Shown here piece by piece: positions 59,765 through 64,000 of a stretch of DNA of 64,000 nt. The notes beneath the pieces were generated by a model. That model was not told where the DNA came from. It made no database searches and saw nothing but the letters and a program-made list of their open reading frames with translations. The stretch covers positions 115,286,741 through 115,350,740 of the forward strand of contig OX104127.1 of NCBI GenBank assembly GCA_944470555.2, read 5' to 3'. The DNA comes from Heterobilharzia americana. Its lineage: Eukaryota; Platyhelminthes; Trematoda; Strigeidida; Schistosomatidae. The stretch's first letter is position 1; every line of letters begins with the position of its first letter. Both the position numbers and the translations under genes were made by a program.

Positions 59765-61859
59765 CATATTATTGTTATTATTCTTTGTCCCTTGGGTTCC
59801 TGGTGGAACATAGGGCTTCGACAGCACGCCGCCATTTCACGCTGTCCTCCCCAGCCTTTTGAACCTGGCTACATGGCTGCCCAGAAGCTTTCATTTCTTC
59901 CTCACACGATCTCCTCCATGTCACCCTCGCCTGACGCGTCATGTCCCTGAATGATATTCTCAGTGTATGTTCAGTCCAACCCCTCTCCACTTTCTTCTGC
60001 ATATTTGTTGGGCGATGGGTTCTTGGTTGGTTCTTTCCCAGGCCAAAGTGAGTTCTTTGTCGTTTACGCTCACTATTCTGGCTACCTGATCTTCAGTATC
60101 GAGTTAGCGTAGGTGGCAGCTGTCGATGAATGTCTGTAGTTTGTTGGAAATGCTTTTCATAAAACGCCAAGTCTCTGAACCACAACATAGTAGCACTGAC
60201 TTACTTGAATGGATTGGTGTTGAAAAACCGGATCTTTTTCACGCTCTGTGCCTGGTGCGGTAGATCTCAACACTGGTTTCAGGTTTTCAATAGTGATAAT
60301 GCATTTCGAATGATGAATTATACGAGCACAAGCAATTTTCGCAAAAAACATCTAAATGAGGGCCTATCTTGCTGTCTTTCCGATCCTGGCTGCTTTGACG
60401 CCCTCATCTGTGCCGCTGCCGCCTGTAGTTGAATCGATGCTGCCTGGGCAGGTTTCTCGCGTTGATGGTGATCGGTGCTTGTTATTGTTGGTGGTTGAGT
60501 ATCTTCATCACCCCTGTCTTCCCTACGATCACTTGGAGTCCTGTTTTCGCCACCTCACTTCTGGCAACTTCTTGGTTTTTGCCCGTAGATCTTCGAGTTT
60601 GAGCGATAACACATCAGACCTAAATCATCATTGGCGGAGAAATCCAAATCTTCTAGGGTCTGTTCACCGCTTCAGCCAGCGTATACCCATCTTCTCACAG
60701 CTCCTCACAGTTTCTCGCATGATTCAATCCAGTTCAGTCGACCACAGTCAGAAAGATCATCGGTGATAGTAGGCGGCAGCCCTGTCTTACTCCTGTCTCT
60801 TAATCTTGAATCCAGAGCGATTTTTAGTCTCTGCCGGATGATGTGGCTTATTATTTCGCTTGGGGTGACAGGGACAGGAGCATGATTCCTTGCCAGTTCT
60901 TGCAGACTTGGATCTCCCTTATTTGGAAATATGATAAGGTGGCCCCTCTCCCAACCGATCTGCAGGTACCTTCTCTTCCTTCAAACCTTCTACAATAGTA
61001 GTGTGAGCGTGTCCGCTGTTGTCTTTGTGTCGTTGGCAACACATTTGGAGGAATTTCGTCTGGTCCTGCTGCTTTCCCTCATTTCAGCAGCGTTATGGCG
61101 TTCAGGAATTCACCTCTGCTTCTGTCGGAGGTCTTGTGTTCACTAATAGTTCTGTGGCTGGACCGCTGGTGGAATTTCTGGATGACTTGCAGGTGGTGGT
61201 CGATTCAACAGTTTTTTTGAAGGAATCAACCCACTGTTTCCTTTGTTTCCCCACTTCGGTAACTAGTTTTTCTTCACCATCTTTCACTGGTTTCGTCTGC
61301 GTTGACCTCTTCTTTTACAGACTGTAACCCGATTATTTAATAAAGTGTTGTCCGGTCTCTCCTACATGCAGCCTGTTCTGCTTCACTTGCAAGTGCGTCA
61401 TATAAGTGTCTTTTGTCTTTGCGCGCGCTCTTCACTTCTTTGTCAAGTGTTCTATGCGTTTTACTCAGTTTTTCTTTGCATTGTGCGTCTCTTTCACAAA
61501 ATTCCAGTGTTCCTCCACGCCCGATCCTTCACGGATGTTGCTTAATGTCCCCAGTTTCGTTCTGATGGCTGACATGAAGATGTGCTTTGTAGTTTTGTCC
61601 TTCAGTTTCCTTTCCAGGTGTTGAACTGTGGTCTATCACCAACTTTTTTGAAGGCTTTGAACTTGATTTTGAAGGGACATTTCTGGTAGTAGATGAAGAG
61701 TGGTGACTACTTACGTCTGCTCCCCTTCTTCATCTATCGTCCAGTAGGCCGCGTCTCCATCTCTACTTTTTTTTCGTTAAGATGAAGTCGCTCTGTGTAG
61801 GTCTGGCCGGCCATCGCAGGGAATGTACGAGTGATAGAACTTTAGGAATTGTCCTTGTG

Positions 61860-61860
<1 letters not shown>
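59765..61860 (-). pseudogene. RTE-like LINE, 3' half (reverse transcriptase)
   Basis: From 61860 downwards on the minus strand: EEKLVTEVGKQRKQWVDSF with PPTEAEVNS (61287-61102), GKAAGPDEIPPNV (about 61060), decayed RT core (60850-60450), SETWRFMKSISNKLQTFIDS (about 60190-60110), and the end VTWRRSCEEEMKASGQPCSQ ... LCSTRNPRDKE (59930-59780), followed by an ATAATAATA-like 3' end. It is the most complete RTE copy here but has many frame breaks. It complements the 5' half at 6838-7900. Confidence 0.85.
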
Positions 61861-63818
<1,958 letters not shown>

Positions 63819-64000
63819 GTAGGTTTAATGCACATTTTGTCTTTGAATTGCTCATTAATCAAAATCCAACCAGATTTTCTTCGTAAACCCGATTCGTCTC
63901 ATGAGATTTCAGCTCTTATTATAGTAGGTGCAAGTATAATTTTAACTGGAAAAATATGATTGACTCAAGATGGTAAATCCTGGTGTATGCTAGGGTTCCA
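63819..64000 (+). other. ADSS: Start of intron 4 of adenylosuccinate synthetase
   Basis: After GAG|GTAGGT the frame stays open for about 46 codons but loses all resemblance to the enzyme, so it is taken as intron. No acceptor followed by recognisable enzyme sequence occurs before the window ends. Confidence 0.75.

Noticed and set aside
60356..61327. Plus-strand frames of 84-136 codons over the RTE copy
   Set aside because: Antisense shadows of the reverse-transcriptase remnant; the LINE motifs are on the minus strand.

Overview
The window looks like the nuclear genome of a blood fluke (Schistosoma or a very close relative). It is AT-rich. Its two recognisable genes have 34-37 nt introns packed at their 5' ends. 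It also holds tRNA-like short repeats carrying hammerhead-ribozyme cores (the Sm-alpha type known from schistosomes), RTE-like and CR1-like LINE remnants, a Ty3/gypsy pol remnant and a Penelope-like fragment. No bacterial or organellar signature is present. The species cannot be decided from this sequence.

Layout: (1) 1-1330 holds repeats and one apparent 3'-terminal exon (plus strand) of an unidentified membrane protein. (2) 1330-32,590 is about 31 kb with no gene I can support. It holds RTE fragments, a Ty3/gypsy pol remnant (5160-6545), several hammerhead-bearing short repeats, a Penelope-type GIY-YIG fragment (26.5-26.9 kb), two AT microsatellites and an exceptional perfect 101-bp-arm palindrome (27,429-27,631). 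(3) 32,599-57,602 on the minus strand is one large gene that I assembled from about 16 exons. It encodes an N-terminal membrane anchor, an SMP-like lipid-transfer region, a C2 domain and a serine-rich tail with a polybasic patch, i.e. the architecture of the C2CD2 / TMEM24 (C2CD2L) family of ER-plasma membrane contact-site lipid-transfer proteins. Its introns carry LINE and SINE remnants. (4) 57.8-61.9 kb is filled with CR1-like and RTE-like LINE remnants. (5) 63,138 to the window end on the plus strand is the 5' half of adenylosuccinate synthetase, with introns of 34, 36 and 35 nt and the rest beyond the window.

The two genes are divergent (head to head), about 5.5 kb apart, and are not functionally linked in any obvious way: one is purine biosynthesis, the other phospholipid transport at membrane contacts. 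What they share is gene structure: tiny 5' introns and, in the minus-strand gene, kilobase introns downstream.

The observations I would look at first are the spliced reconstruction of the TMEM24-like gene with its micro-introns and interchangeable phase-1 exons; two different families of tRNA-like repeats, each with one hammerhead copy whose core looks intact (21,555-21,599 plus; 24,057-24,100 minus); the recurrent inverted-dimer arrangement of one of these families; and the near-seamless palindrome at 27.5 kb. All splice junctions were read by eye and have no transcript support here.
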